Part shown: piece after piece, positions 12,366-25,774 of the stretch | Layout of the letters: every line of letters begins with the position of its first letter | Numbering within the stretch: the stretch's first letter is position 1 | Assembly (NCBI GenBank): GCA_032768795.1 | Contig: CP136492.1 | Span: forward strand, 558,001 to 622,000 | Direction: 5' to 3' | Length of the DNA stretch: 64,000 bases | Source of the DNA: Tremella fuciformis | Taxonomy: Eukaryota; Basidiomycota; Tremellomycetes; Tremellales; Tremellaceae | Notes under the pieces: model-generated | Seen by the model: the letters and a program-made list of their open reading frames with translations, nothing else | The model's database searches: none | What the model was told of the DNA's origin: nothing | Made by a program: the position numbers and the translations under genes

Positions 12366-14666
12366 ATGCCGGTGAACACGCGCGCTCGTACCCCTGCACC
12401 TGCATTCGCACCGGCACAGCCAGCGACCGTGTCCACCCTGCCCACCCCGGCGAGCCGACTGACACGGCGCACCAGGGGGACTTCAACACCTCTAGGAGAT
12501 CAGGCGTCCACCGCCTCGCCGTCTTCGGTCTCAGAGACCGAGACCACCAGCTCGACTTCCGCATCTGGCTCTTCGACCTCGACCACCCCGACCCCGCCTG
12601 ACGAAGAGGCTGACGAGATGTACTCGCCCGCAGAGCACAGGCTCAGGGAGAGGAACATTGAGGATCTCGGCGACGTAGAGGAGAAGGGCCTGCTAAGGCG
12701 CCGGTCCAGCAGCCCCGCGTCGAATGGCTATGATCGTAAAGGCAAAGGCAAGGAGAGGGAGGTGCATTTGGAAAAGGCCAAGTTCGTCGAAGAGCAGCAA
12801 GAAGGAGAGGGCTTGACCAGTCGGAAAGACAAGGAGGCGTTCGCCCTTCTAGTTGTGCTTTGTGAGCCGTCTCCGTTGTATGACTATGGCATCTGCTGAT
12901 GTTCAAGACCTGTGAGCTAACACAAAGCTGCCTAGTGTCTAGCTGACAGGAAGTCTGCAGGGCGTGCCTCTCGGACTCACATTTGGCACCCTCCCATTCC
13001 TCCTCAAACCTCATCTCTCATACTCCCAGCTAGCCATATTCGCCCTCTCCGTGTGGCCTTATTCGCTCAAACTCCTCTGGTCGCCCATAGTAGATGCGTG
13101 GTTTGTGCAAAAGTGGGGTAGGCGGAAAAGCTGGATCGTGCCCGTTCAGGGCTTGGTCGGACTTGGCTTGTGGATCATTGGAGGCAGAGTCGAGGGCTGG
13201 CTAGAGGAGGTGAGTCTTCACAATCTCCCAGCGCATGCAGCTGATTCATAGGAGCCTGTCAATGTCAGATTTCTCACAGCAGTATTCGGTAGTCTGATCT
13301 TGGCAGCGGCGACCCAAGGTAGGCAGCTACCATCCCGTCTGGCACGATTGGCAAGCTGACTGTCAGATATCGCTGTTGATGGTTGGGCTTTGACTCTCCT
13401 CTCGGCTCCCAACCTGTCTTATGCTTCCACGGCTCAGACTATCGGGCTTGGCATTGGCAACGCCCTCGCTTTTACCGTGTTTCTGGCTTTCAACTCGGTC
13501 GACTTTTCGTCAGTCAGCTCGCTGTGTGATCTTAGCTCGAGCTGAGATAGCAGAAACAAGTATTTCCGCTCGCAGCCACTCGATTATGGCCTCGTGTCGC
13601 TCGGGGGCTATATGAGATTCTGGGCGGTCATGTTCGGCGTGGTCACTGTCTGGCTGGCGAGATTCAAGACGGAAGATCCAGTCTCGGAGGATGATCCTGA
13701 TATGGACGTGAAGAAAGTCTACAAGATCATGTGGTCGATTGTGCGGCTCAAGAGTGGGTCTAATAGGGTATGGCATGACCTCATGCTAATCAGCAGACAT
13801 TCAGTCGTTCCTTCTCGTCCATCTCATCTGTAAATTCGGCTTCATGGTGAACGACTCTGTCACGGGTCTGAAGCTGCTCGAGAAAGGCTTGTCAAAGGAA
13901 GACCTGGCCGTTGCTGTCTTGCTCGACTTCCCGGCACAAATGATCGCCGGCTGGCTGGCAGCCAAATGGTCTCGTCCAGCACCCGCCTCGCGTCATCCCC
14001 TCACAGGATCAGGATCTGCACATTCCGCACAGAGCCAGGTTCTCCGACCTTGGGTGTACGCGTTCTGGGCGAGGCTGGGCATGGCGGCATTCGCAACTCT
14101 CGTGGTGTACTCCTTCCCTGCTGGGAAGATCAGCACGGGATACTTTGGCCTGGTCATCGCCACGACTCTCCTCTCTTCGCTGACCAGGTGAGTTTCGACT
14201 GGTGTTCTAGTCCTGCTCCGCTGACCGTTCAGCACGGTGCAGTTTGTCGGCATCACCGCTTTTCATACGCAGATTGCAGATCCCCTGATTGGCGGGACAT
14301 ACATGACGGTCAGCTGAATGATGACCCATGGTGCTCTGGAGCTGACTGACGTCGCAGCTACTCAACACCGTCTCCAACCTCGGTGGGACCTGGCCCAAAC
14401 CGCTCATCCTGCGCTCGGTCGACCTCCTCTCTTCCGCCACTTGCATCACCAAGGCCGGCCCGGCCGGCCAGTGCATCACGGACCACGACAGAGCCGCGTG
14501 CTTGGCACAGGGCGCAATGTGCCGAGTAGACAGAGACGGGTACTACATCATGTCCGCCATCTGCGTCTCCCTTGCCGCCGTAGCGTTTGTGGGCTTCATC
14601 TTGCCCACCGTCAGGCGGCTGCAGAACCTCCCGTTATCCGCGTGGAGAGTCAAGATCCCTCATTGA
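12366..14666 (+). CDS. ER acetyl-CoA transporter (AT-1/SLC33A1 family)
   Basis: MFS-fold carrier that in animals imports acetyl-CoA into the ER lumen for protein and glycan acetylation. The start MPVNTRART is followed by a disordered Ser/Thr/Glu-rich cytosolic leader of about 150 residues containing KGKGKERE. After an intron (about 12850-12955) comes the family signature QGVPLGLTFGTLPFLLK, then SYSQLAIFALSVWPYSLKLL, WSPIVDAWFVQKWGRRKSWI and VPVQGLVGLGLWIIG. Later exons give hydrophobic segments including FRFWAVMFGVV-like stretches, the block KAVNDSVTGLKLLEKGLSKE-like (read as MVNDSVTGLKLLEKGLSKED), and a C-terminus LPLSAWRVKIPH. A Cys-rich luminal-type loop near 14420-14530 (ATCITKAGPAGQCI, then CLAQGAMC) also matches the family. 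Converges with NUP133, 67 bp between stops. Confidence 0.9.
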
Positions 14667-14733
14667 TCTTTCTCCATGTCATCTCGTCACAGCATGTATG
14701 CATCTACCTATTATGTTGCAGATGTGATAGACG

Positions 14734-17700
14734 CTACATGTCGACGTCCCCGTCGGCCCCTTCCCCTGCCCCTGCCCCTGCCCCTGCCGCCTGCGCCTCG
14801 TCGCTCCGTACCAGCTCGGTGACTTCCAGGACACGCTCTTCCAGCCCGGCCTCGGTGATGTACTCGTTCAACACCCTGATCTCATCCTCGTGGTCCTGCA
14901 TGAGAGCTTGAAGATCTTGCGAGGGCCAATCGGGGAAACGAGCGGATAGCTCGGCAAGCAGAGGAGGCTGGATGGACGTGATGGGCGAAAGGACGAATGC
15001 GCGCGGGAAGTCTGCAGTCTCAGCGACCAGAAATGTTCTCCGACCGCAGAGGCAGGGGACTCACCGGGCATGCTGTGCAGGATCTTCAGTGTGGCATATG
15101 TCAATGTCGCTCTGAGCATGTGCCGTTGCGCTTGTTCGGATCGTCCCTGGGTCCGTGCGATCTCCGTCCAGCTATCAGGAGTCAGCCGAGCCGTCTGCGG
15201 TTGAGGACATTACTGCTTACTTGTCCTGGATGAAGACCCGTCTCCAGGTGCTGAGTAGCGCCACCTGCTTTCTTCCCTCTGGCAGATCGGCATCCTTCAC
15301 CAGCCTGTCCAGGGCTGACGCCGGGTCGGCTGCCCAATCCCCTCGGTTCACTTTCAAAGTCAAGACGTCGACGAACCCTTCAACGTCTAGAGCGCGGCCT
15401 TCGAGCAGATGTTGCGCAAGTTCGATGAAGAGTGACTTCAAAGTGGGGCGATCGCCCAGATTTTGCAAGTGCTGATCTGCAAACGCGGACAGCGACAGTT
15501 TGCCCTTTCTATGGGTCGCGGCTGCACGAATCGCTGCCTGCAGCGCTTCTTGCACTTTGAGGAGATCAAGCTCGTCATCAATAGCTGCTGGATGAGCTTT
15601 GCCGGACTCAAGCCACAAAGACACTCACACTCGAGCAGCTCCGCGCGTTCTGCGCTCTCCCCGTTGACCTTGATCTCTGCAACGGACGCCAGTTTGCCGA
15701 TACTGCTTACAAGCTGTCCCGTCAGCTCCAGGTCGATGAATTTGAACAGCTGACTTGTTTCCTGGCGAGGTCTTGATTCGGTACGTGTGTAAATACGAGA
15801 GCTGAAGCAGCTTCCCCATAGCGCTTGCAGGCGATATCGTGCATCCAGCTCAGCTCGGGATAGCCGTATTCCGCGAAGAAGCGTGTCAACAAATGACCGT
15901 ACACCTCGTCTTGGTTCATGAGCTCGTAAAGTCGGCCTAAAGGTCAGGTTGGAGGACCTCTCAGAGTTGCATGACCTACCATGCTCGATATAGTATTCGT
16001 ACAACACGAATGCGAAAGGCTCGCCGAATCGCTCGATGTACGTTTGCAGTCGGACCTGGCTTTTCGCGCCAGCCAATGGATGATGGCAAAGGAAGACCAG
16101 CGTCGAATAGTCGGAGTGGTGTTCGGCCAGTTCGTATGCTTCTGCAATCCGATCGATATCTACCAGTGGTCGGATCACGCGGGGTTTCAATGAAGCCCAG
16201 CGGTCTGCAAGAGAAGCGCCCTGAGAAGGGTCGGCACCAAGATCGAGCTCCCTGCTATACGCTCAGCACACGCGACAGTAGCGACAAGAAAACTCACGTC
16301 TTGGCAGCCCGCATCTTGTCCTCCATGTTGGTGCACAACGCAGCTGCAAGGTCCACAAGTTGCCGCTTGAGTCGCCCTTGTAGCTCTTGCTGCTGTCTGA
16401 AGGCCGGCGGGACTGACTGAGACGGCCATTCATCGACCGCCGAGCCCAGATCGCGCGTGCGGTCTTTGATCATTAGGGCAGTCGCAGAGTACAAGTTGTC
16501 GAGATCATCGATCAGACCATCAGCTGCCGTCCAGAGCTCACTCGCTGGCCGTTCTCGGTCAATTTCATATGTCTGTCGTTCGTCTTCGCGGTACACAGAA
16601 GCCGCGCGATTCACGATCTGCATGTCAGCCTTAGACCGATAAGAGCACGTCGGCACAAACGATGAAGATGTTATTGATTTCTGCCACCCATGGTCCAAGA
16701 TCCGATTTCGAGTCAGACGACCTCGAGGAGCGATACAAATCGTAGGCGATCTCCAAAACTTGCTCCAGGTTCTTGAGCTGGCGATGAGTACGTCAACCAT
16801 GTCAAATGATAAAACCTACGTGAGACCTGAAGAAGGACCGCACGGCATCGGCGTCCTCGTTGAGGATTTGCCGGGACATATAAGTGGTGATTGCATCTGA
16901 AAGCAAGGCAGAGGCCGGGTTACTTTCGACGCGGCTCATCGTCAGTATTGCCCTCCCAAGAGATCTTCACCTACTCCATCAACCGGTTTTGGTGATCCCA
17001 TAGGTCGCTCGCCGCACGGAGTTTTTCGGCGTCTTCGGACAGAGCTCGACGAACTGTCTGAGGTAACTGGATGTCAGAAGCCAGTCGCAAGCGGCCAAGG
17101 GACAAACACGGCTGAGCAGATGGTTTCGGCAGATGTAATGGACAAGTGCACGATGACGTGTCGAGCGGTCGAGCAATTGAGGCCGGAGTTCGAAGATCGA
17201 TGGCAGATACGGGGAACCTAGTCTAAGCGAAGCGAAAAACAAAGAGAAGATCAGGCTCACTGCTTGATAGCAGCTGGGCAGAGACCGCCAACGCAGCCTC
17301 TGCTACATTTCCATCAACGATTTCGGTATCGAAAGAGAGAGGGTTCTGCTGATGAGCGACAGTAGGCTGTCGGCTGGCAAAGTTCATACCTCTGGACGAG
17401 TACCGAAATAGACGGCTTGCTCGAGGCTCGATCGCAGCCTGGCGGTCGGTGTCTGGTTGGGAAGAAGGGCGCTTCCAGCATCCTCAGATATTTCGACACT
17501 CAGTATGCCGCCGGTTGCTGTCAATGCGAAAAGAGCAGGAGAGACGCCGTGTTTGGGCGATCCGCTCTTTTGTACAGCCCCGAAGATCAAATTCTTGGGA
17601 TCCTTGAGGGTGATCACATCGTCATAAGGCACTTCTGCAAGCTATCAGCCATTCGCACCGCAATGGAGTACTTCGAAACGAACCAGGCGTCAAGGAAGCC

Positions 17701-19254
17701 ACAACGATTGCGGTTGACAAAGTGACGAGAGCCAGGGGGCTGCCAGCGGGTATGTTGAGACGCGGCCTGCCGCCAGTCGGCTGTCCTGTGAGCCTGGTTA
17801 TGACCTTCGGTTGAGGCGGACTCACGATATGGGAGACGAGGGTGATCACCCTTTCGGTAGATAAATGACCGGACCGCGGTGCTATCGATAGCAGCACGAT
17901 GGCAAGTCTTTCTTGCGCGGCTTGAGCGGATCCGGATTGCTGCTCAAACAGGGATGAGAGTACAGCGATGTTGTCGGGGCTGGGTGTTCAGACAAATCCC
18001 CAGACGAGAAGTTGGCACACTCACCCAAGAGCGACGACATCCTTCACCTCGACCTCGGCGCCAGAGCTAGCCCGCCCTTCGCTTGCAAGAGCCTCGTGAA
18101 TGACATCCTGAATCGGGTAGTCCTGCTGGAACTGACGATGTATCAGTGACGCTACTTTGATGCGAGATGAGGGCACCTTTTGTCCGTCGGCCGCCAGTGT
18201 CCATCGCTGAAGAGTTTTGGACGCTAGCAAGTATCCCACGTCCCCGTGAGCAGAAACAGCGGTGAGGCCATACCGATCGTCTTTCGCGCCGAAAATGGCG
18301 GGTGTAGCTCGGCCGAAGATTCCGCTGGACTTGGTGAATGGAACTACTGTCGGCACCAGTCTGCCTGCCGAGGATGTCACGACCAAACGGAACGCCATGG
18401 ACGTCGACGTAGCAATGAGGAAAGAGGTGGGCTGAAGGGTCAGCGAGGTCAAGGAAGGGCTATGAGCGGAACTTACGGAGAGCTGCCATAAGCCTTGGAC
18501 GTAATCGTCGTTTTCCAGCTCCAGCTGAGCTCGCTGATAACGCTCCACGTTTGCCAGGGCTAGGCTGACGCTGTCCCATAATCTGATCTCGCCAGATGCG
18601 CCGACCATAACCAAGCCCGGTTCTCCCGTCTTGTTGCCGGACAAGAGAGCTGCAAGCACCGGAGAGCGGTCTCTCGTATGCTCCTGCGACAGTCGAGGCG
18701 CCGGGAACGTATAGCAGGTCGGCGAAGAGTGGGCTCGCTGGCTATTGAGCTGTGTTCCCCAATGATGGCGGATGACAGACCTTGGCATAATTCCAGGCAA
18801 TGACCGTGTCTGAGTTGGCGACAAGCGCAAAGCCAGACTGGGCGTCCACAGAACCGGTGACAGGACCTCGTCCAGGGTCTGTCACTCAGTCCTCCGCTTC
18901 GTCGGCTGGAGACGAGCAGCACTCACCTGAGCTCTTGACGAGACGGGCGACTTCCACCGGCAACGGCCCAGCTGATGCCACGGACTTGCGGGCGTCCCGG
19001 CTCCAGTACACCTTCTCGTAGTTGTCCAGCTCCTGCCTGGCGGTCCGCGTAGTCTCGCCAGCCGAAGAGGCGGGCGATGCGCGGCGTGCTTGGGTATGTC
19101 TGGTGCTCCTCGCCGAAGGCGTCACCGGATACTCGGACGCACGCTCCTGCCTATCTCGCTCGGAGAAGATTGAAGGGGTTCCCCTCGACAGCGAGGTCGG
19201 CGCGCGGGACCCTCCCCTCCTCGGGGTCGCTCGTGGCGCTGGCGAGCTGAACAT
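14734..19254 (-). CDS. NUP133: Nucleoporin Nup133 (Nup107-160/Nup84 complex)
   Basis: Structural scaffold of the nuclear pore Y-complex. The Arg/Ser/Pro-rich start (MFSSPAPRATPRRGG, ATG at 19252-19254) is followed by a beta-propeller region with the family hallmark SDTVIAWNYAK (about 18780-18815) and then GEIRLWDSVSLALANVERYQ. After this, alpha-solenoid exons run to the end, for example YELAEHHSDYSTLVFLCHHP and EPFAFVLYEYYIEHG. The C-terminus has MLRATLTYATLKILHSMP, then an Ala-Gly repeat encoded by a CCCCTG-unit tandem array, and ends GADGDVDM. More than ten short introns; length roughly 1250-1300 residues, normal for Nup133. Nup155 was considered, but the VIAWNYA motif favours Nup133. Confidence 0.88.
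14763..14788. repeat. Short tandem repeat, CCCCTG units
   Basis: About four copies of a 6-bp unit inside the last exon of NUP133. Read on the coding strand it specifies alternating Ala-Gly, so copy-number change would keep frame. Confidence 0.8.
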
Positions 19255-19473
19255 GTCGACTGCCCTGGCTGGAGAAGAGTTCACGAAAGTATGACGGTTC
19301 CAGCATTCATGCATTCTTGACTTTGTCGCGTGGTTCTGGATGATGTGGCATTTTGATTTCGCCACTCAACTATACATAGGAACTCGCTCATAAGTGAGCA
19401 TAGCGATTCGCCTTTCTGCATCACTGAAGAGGGGAGACCAAGTGGGGCATAGAAGCTCGAGGAGGCCGTCAGG

Positions 19474-20399
19474 ATGTCCGAAAAGCGAGATGGGGCGGTG
19501 AGTAGCACGATCTCAGCGATCCAAGTCCCGGGAGCCAGCTCTGACTGTCAGGCTCCCCCGCCCGCTCGCAAGCAGTGGGACAAAGACGAGTGGGCGCAAA
19601 AGGCCAAGGACAAAGATGCAGAGTCTGCTCAGAGGGCGAAAGAGGCTGAAGCCGCCATGGCAAAGGGTACGTGACGCCCCGTCTGGCCAGCGCCGGCTCA
19701 TGTCCAGGCCAAAAGCCCAAGTTCAAGGACAGGAAGGACGACATCCCCAAACCGACCGAGAACATGAAGCAGCGCACAGAGGATATCGGGCTGAACAAGG
19801 ACGTGAACAAGACGATGCTGGTGCAGACCTCGACGACAGGCCGCGGACCCAGAGGGCCAGGATACTATGTCAGCTGTCGACTCATCGACTGGGATCTGAG
19901 CTGATGGTCAGTGCGAGCTATGCAATCGGACGCTCAAGGACAGTCTGTCATATCTGGACCACGTAAACGGTCGGATGCGTGAGTGGATGATGTGGATGAA
20001 CGTGGCCGATGCTGATGCTGATCGACAGACCTCATGCGCATCGGCCAGACGACCATCGTGGCCCGGTCGAGCGTGGCGCAAGTGCGGGAAAAAATCCGCA
20101 TGCTGCGAGAGCAAACGGCCAGCAAAGTCACCGCGAAGAACTTTGACTTCAACTCCCGGCTGGCAGAAGTGAGAGATGCGCAGCAGACGGCACGGGAACA
20201 GCGGAAAGAGGAGAAGAAGCGGAAACGACAAGAACGGCGGGAAGAAGAAGAGCTGAGCAAGCTGGGCATCGTCGGCAAGAAGGCAGCGAACGGCGATGGG
20301 TCGAAGGAAGACCGAGCGGTCGCCAAGGCTCAGAAGGAGGCGGACGATATGAGTGCCATGATGGGCTTTGGGGGGTTCGGCGGGGGGAAGAAGCGGTGA
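19474..20399 (+). CDS. SNU23: U4/U6.U5 tri-snRNP zinc-finger protein Snu23/ZMAT2
   Basis: Spliceosomal B-complex protein. The start MSEKRDGAVSS leads to KQWDKDEWAQKAKDKDAES. Next come KPKFKDRKDDIPKPTENMKQ and TGRGPRGPGYY. A single matrin-type C2H2 finger is split by short introns: CELCNRTLKDSLSYLDHVNG followed by RMHLMRIGQTTIVARSSVAQ and VREKIRMLREQ. A highly charged Lys/Arg/Glu helix follows, and the protein ends in a Gly-rich tail (MMGFGGFGGGKKR). This order and the VNG-R-xH junction are diagnostic of ZMAT2/Snu23. Introns near 19668-19708, 19868-19916 and 19969-20030. The length, about 210 residues, fits. Divergent from NUP133 across about 220 bp. Confidence 0.93.
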
Positions 20400-20711
20400 C
20401 GACCATCTGGGCGGCTTGCGCGTATGTATCCTGGGGATTTGGCTATCACAAAGACTCTCCATTGTTGGTGAGTTGTCCCGGCCGCTCGTTGCGCTTGGCT
20501 AATCTTCAAGTACATGTTATTAAGCAGATCATGGCATACCACATTCATTGCATACGTCGAGCGTGTCCGGTTGTCTCTGCTAACCATACTGATGATATCT
20601 TTTTCAACCATGTGAGATGGACGTCTCTACAAGGATCATGTCCATCGTCTGCATCACGGCACCACTGGTCGGACTCGCTACTCACCTCTCATCTTCGAGT
20701 CCCCAGGCCGG
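20400..20711. other. Intergenic, SNU23 3' side / unknown gene 5' side
   Basis: Contains the 3' end of SNU23 transcription and the leader of the next gene. ATG codons at 20617 and nearby open only short frames. I see no recognisable element. Confidence 0.4.
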
Positions 20712-21806
20712 ATGCCAGCTGGATCCTTTGAGCACAACCTGTCGTTCCCACGGTATCACAGCCTCGCATCGGGACACCCGAGTGCACCCGCTCCTCCTGT
20801 TCACTTTGACAGACAAACCCATGCTGCAAGTAGAGGCTTCGAGGATATGGACGAGGAGGACTGGACGCAAGACCTCTCAGACAGCGAACTGCAAGAATAC
20901 ATCGGGCCATCGTCGGCCCCGACGTCCTCGGCGCAGCATCGACTCAGCGCGCAGCAAGAACGGCAATGGCGATTGCAACAGGCGCTGTGCGAAGAGAGCG
21001 CGCGGCGAGTGGAGCTTGCGGGGGTGCCGCCGATGGATACTCGCCCCACTATCGTGACCACTCGCCCGAGGACCCGGAATTCACGCCCGAAACCTCGGAC
21101 TTCACGCGGTACTACATCGACTTCATCCCGAGCCACGTTGACTTTACGCCCGACTACCGCAATCGAAGGCCCAATGACATCGACTTTGCGCCCAACAACC
21201 GAGCCCACGACGACTTTGGGCCCAACAAGCGAGACCACCGCAACTTCTCGCCCAACTGCCGAAATCACAGCGACAGCTGGTCCAAGCACCGCTACCGCAA
21301 GTGCGCCAATGGGGCCACCCTCACTCCCATTCACTCGGGCCCCCTCCCCGCGGACCGGGTGGCTCAGCTACGCACGTCAACAGGCGTTCCAACGAGAGAA
21401 CGAGACGAGATTTTTACCAGGAACGGACATGCCGTTCTCTATCTTCTCATGTACGTCAGACCCAGAAGCGCGAGAGAGGTATCTGTGCATAGTAGCTGAC
21501 GCGCAGGCCGCGGTCCGCACGTCATTGCGAGGAGATCGACGGTTTTGATCTACGAACAGCGACGACAGGTTCTGCTCGTGTGTTATGAGTGTCTGGCGAC
21601 AACTATCGATATGGGCGACGACATGTATTGGCAACAACCCTGTGGCCAAAGTAAGTAGTGTACCATTTGCTTTTCTTGCCGAGTGCGCGCGCTGAGCTCA
21701 AGGGCACCAGTATGCCGTGCAGAATGATCATAGAACGCTGCGTTGCACGCGGTGCAGCAAGACGGTTGACACGTACGAGCTGCAGTGGGACAAGCAAGCT
21801 GAATAG
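20712..21806 (+). CDS. Unrecognised protein with Thr/Pro repeat and possible C-terminal zinc ribbon
   Basis: I do not recognise this gene. The frame begins MPAGSFEHNLSFPRYHS, then an acidic stretch (MDEEDWTQDLSDSELQEYIG), a Gln/Arg helix (AQQERQWRLQQALCEESARR), and a decapeptide Thr/Pro repeat (TLRPTTEPTT, TLGPTSETTA and variants) encoded by a 30-bp minisatellite. After WLSYARQQAFQRENETRFLP, a good intron at 21451-21506 (GTACGT donor, GCTGAC branch) joins an exon with LLVCYECLATTIDMGDDMYW. The final exon would carry HRTLRCTRCSKTVDTYELQW and stop at 21804-21806, giving two CxxC pairs. The last junction is uncertain: the frame-keeping acceptor at 21702 is very near the branch site, whereas the acceptor at 21710 would end the protein after a few residues. 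It converges with RSP5. Confidence 0.5.
21100..21290. repeat. 30-bp imperfect minisatellite inside coding region
   Basis: Three clear tandem 30-bp units lie at about 21179-21268, with degenerate related units upstream. Each unit is a multiple of three, so the array encodes decapeptides and stays open in two forward frames and one reverse frame. Confidence 0.8.
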
Positions 21807-22026
21807 AGGTGGTACGCCCCCTGCCACATCATCCAGGCGATGGTGCCCATGCAGTCAGTGTCAGTAAAGATACTAAAGTGCGTCAATGATACCCTATCGG
21901 CCATCTTTTACATCTAGCAGAACAGATAACATCGTCGCATCTCGCCGAGACAAGTGACTGAATATACAAAATAATGACGTGTGTCGTAGTCTATGAGGTG
22001 GGAGGTGAATGGAGCAGCGTGCTAGG

Positions 22027-25158
<3,132 letters not shown>

Positions 25159-25774
25159 GGCGAGTCGAGTCGAGTCGGGCGGGAGCGGTAAGTGGTGGAG
25201 TGCGGGCGAGGTCGATGTATGAGAGTACGATGCAGGAGAAGTAGTAGGAGAGAGAAGACACGTATCAGCCCAAGCGACAACACGAGACAAAGGGAGTAGA
25301 AAGAGGGAGGAAGGAGGGAGGAGTGGTGATGAGTCATGCCGTTCTCGGATAGTCCGTGGATGGCATGGCGGCATGGAGCGGCGACCCGGCTACGAGTACA
25401 AAGTAGTCTGACTCACAAATTTGCCCTGTTGGGCTGAACCATCTTGCCTCACCTCCTCCTGCTTCAGTGGTTCAAGATACAAATGGTCAGGCCCGTCACG
25501 GACGAGCCTTGCTCGTTGACAGCTTTGTCGACGATGAGTGAGAGTAGAGAAGGATGGATTTGCTGTGCGGCCGTGCGGGTAAGGCAGGAAGGAGACGGGC
25601 GGCGATTGCCACCGAGGACCGATTCAGGGTCTAAAGAGGTCACAATTAGCCCTTCTAACCGACACACGTCACTGCTACTGCTCACTACGATGAGATGCAT
25701 AGAAGAGGAAGAGGCTAATTTGGGTCATGGATCAATGCTACTCTACAACAAACCAAGACTACCCAAACAGCCCA
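25159..25774. other. Intergenic, RSP5 upstream / CENP-C downstream
   Basis: About 615 bp between two minus-strand genes. The part next to RSP5 (25160-25370) is strongly C/T-rich on the coding strand, typical of a fungal leader. No convincing gene or motif was seen in the rest. Confidence 0.5.

Noticed and set aside
20801..21334. 177-codon minus-strand frame with Val/Gly repeats
   Set aside because: Produced by the 30-bp repeat being a multiple of three; its flanks carry no coding sense on that strand.
21658..21867. Separate small plus-strand gene
   Set aside because: It starts inside a likely intron and shares the exon better explained as the end of the 20.7 kb gene.
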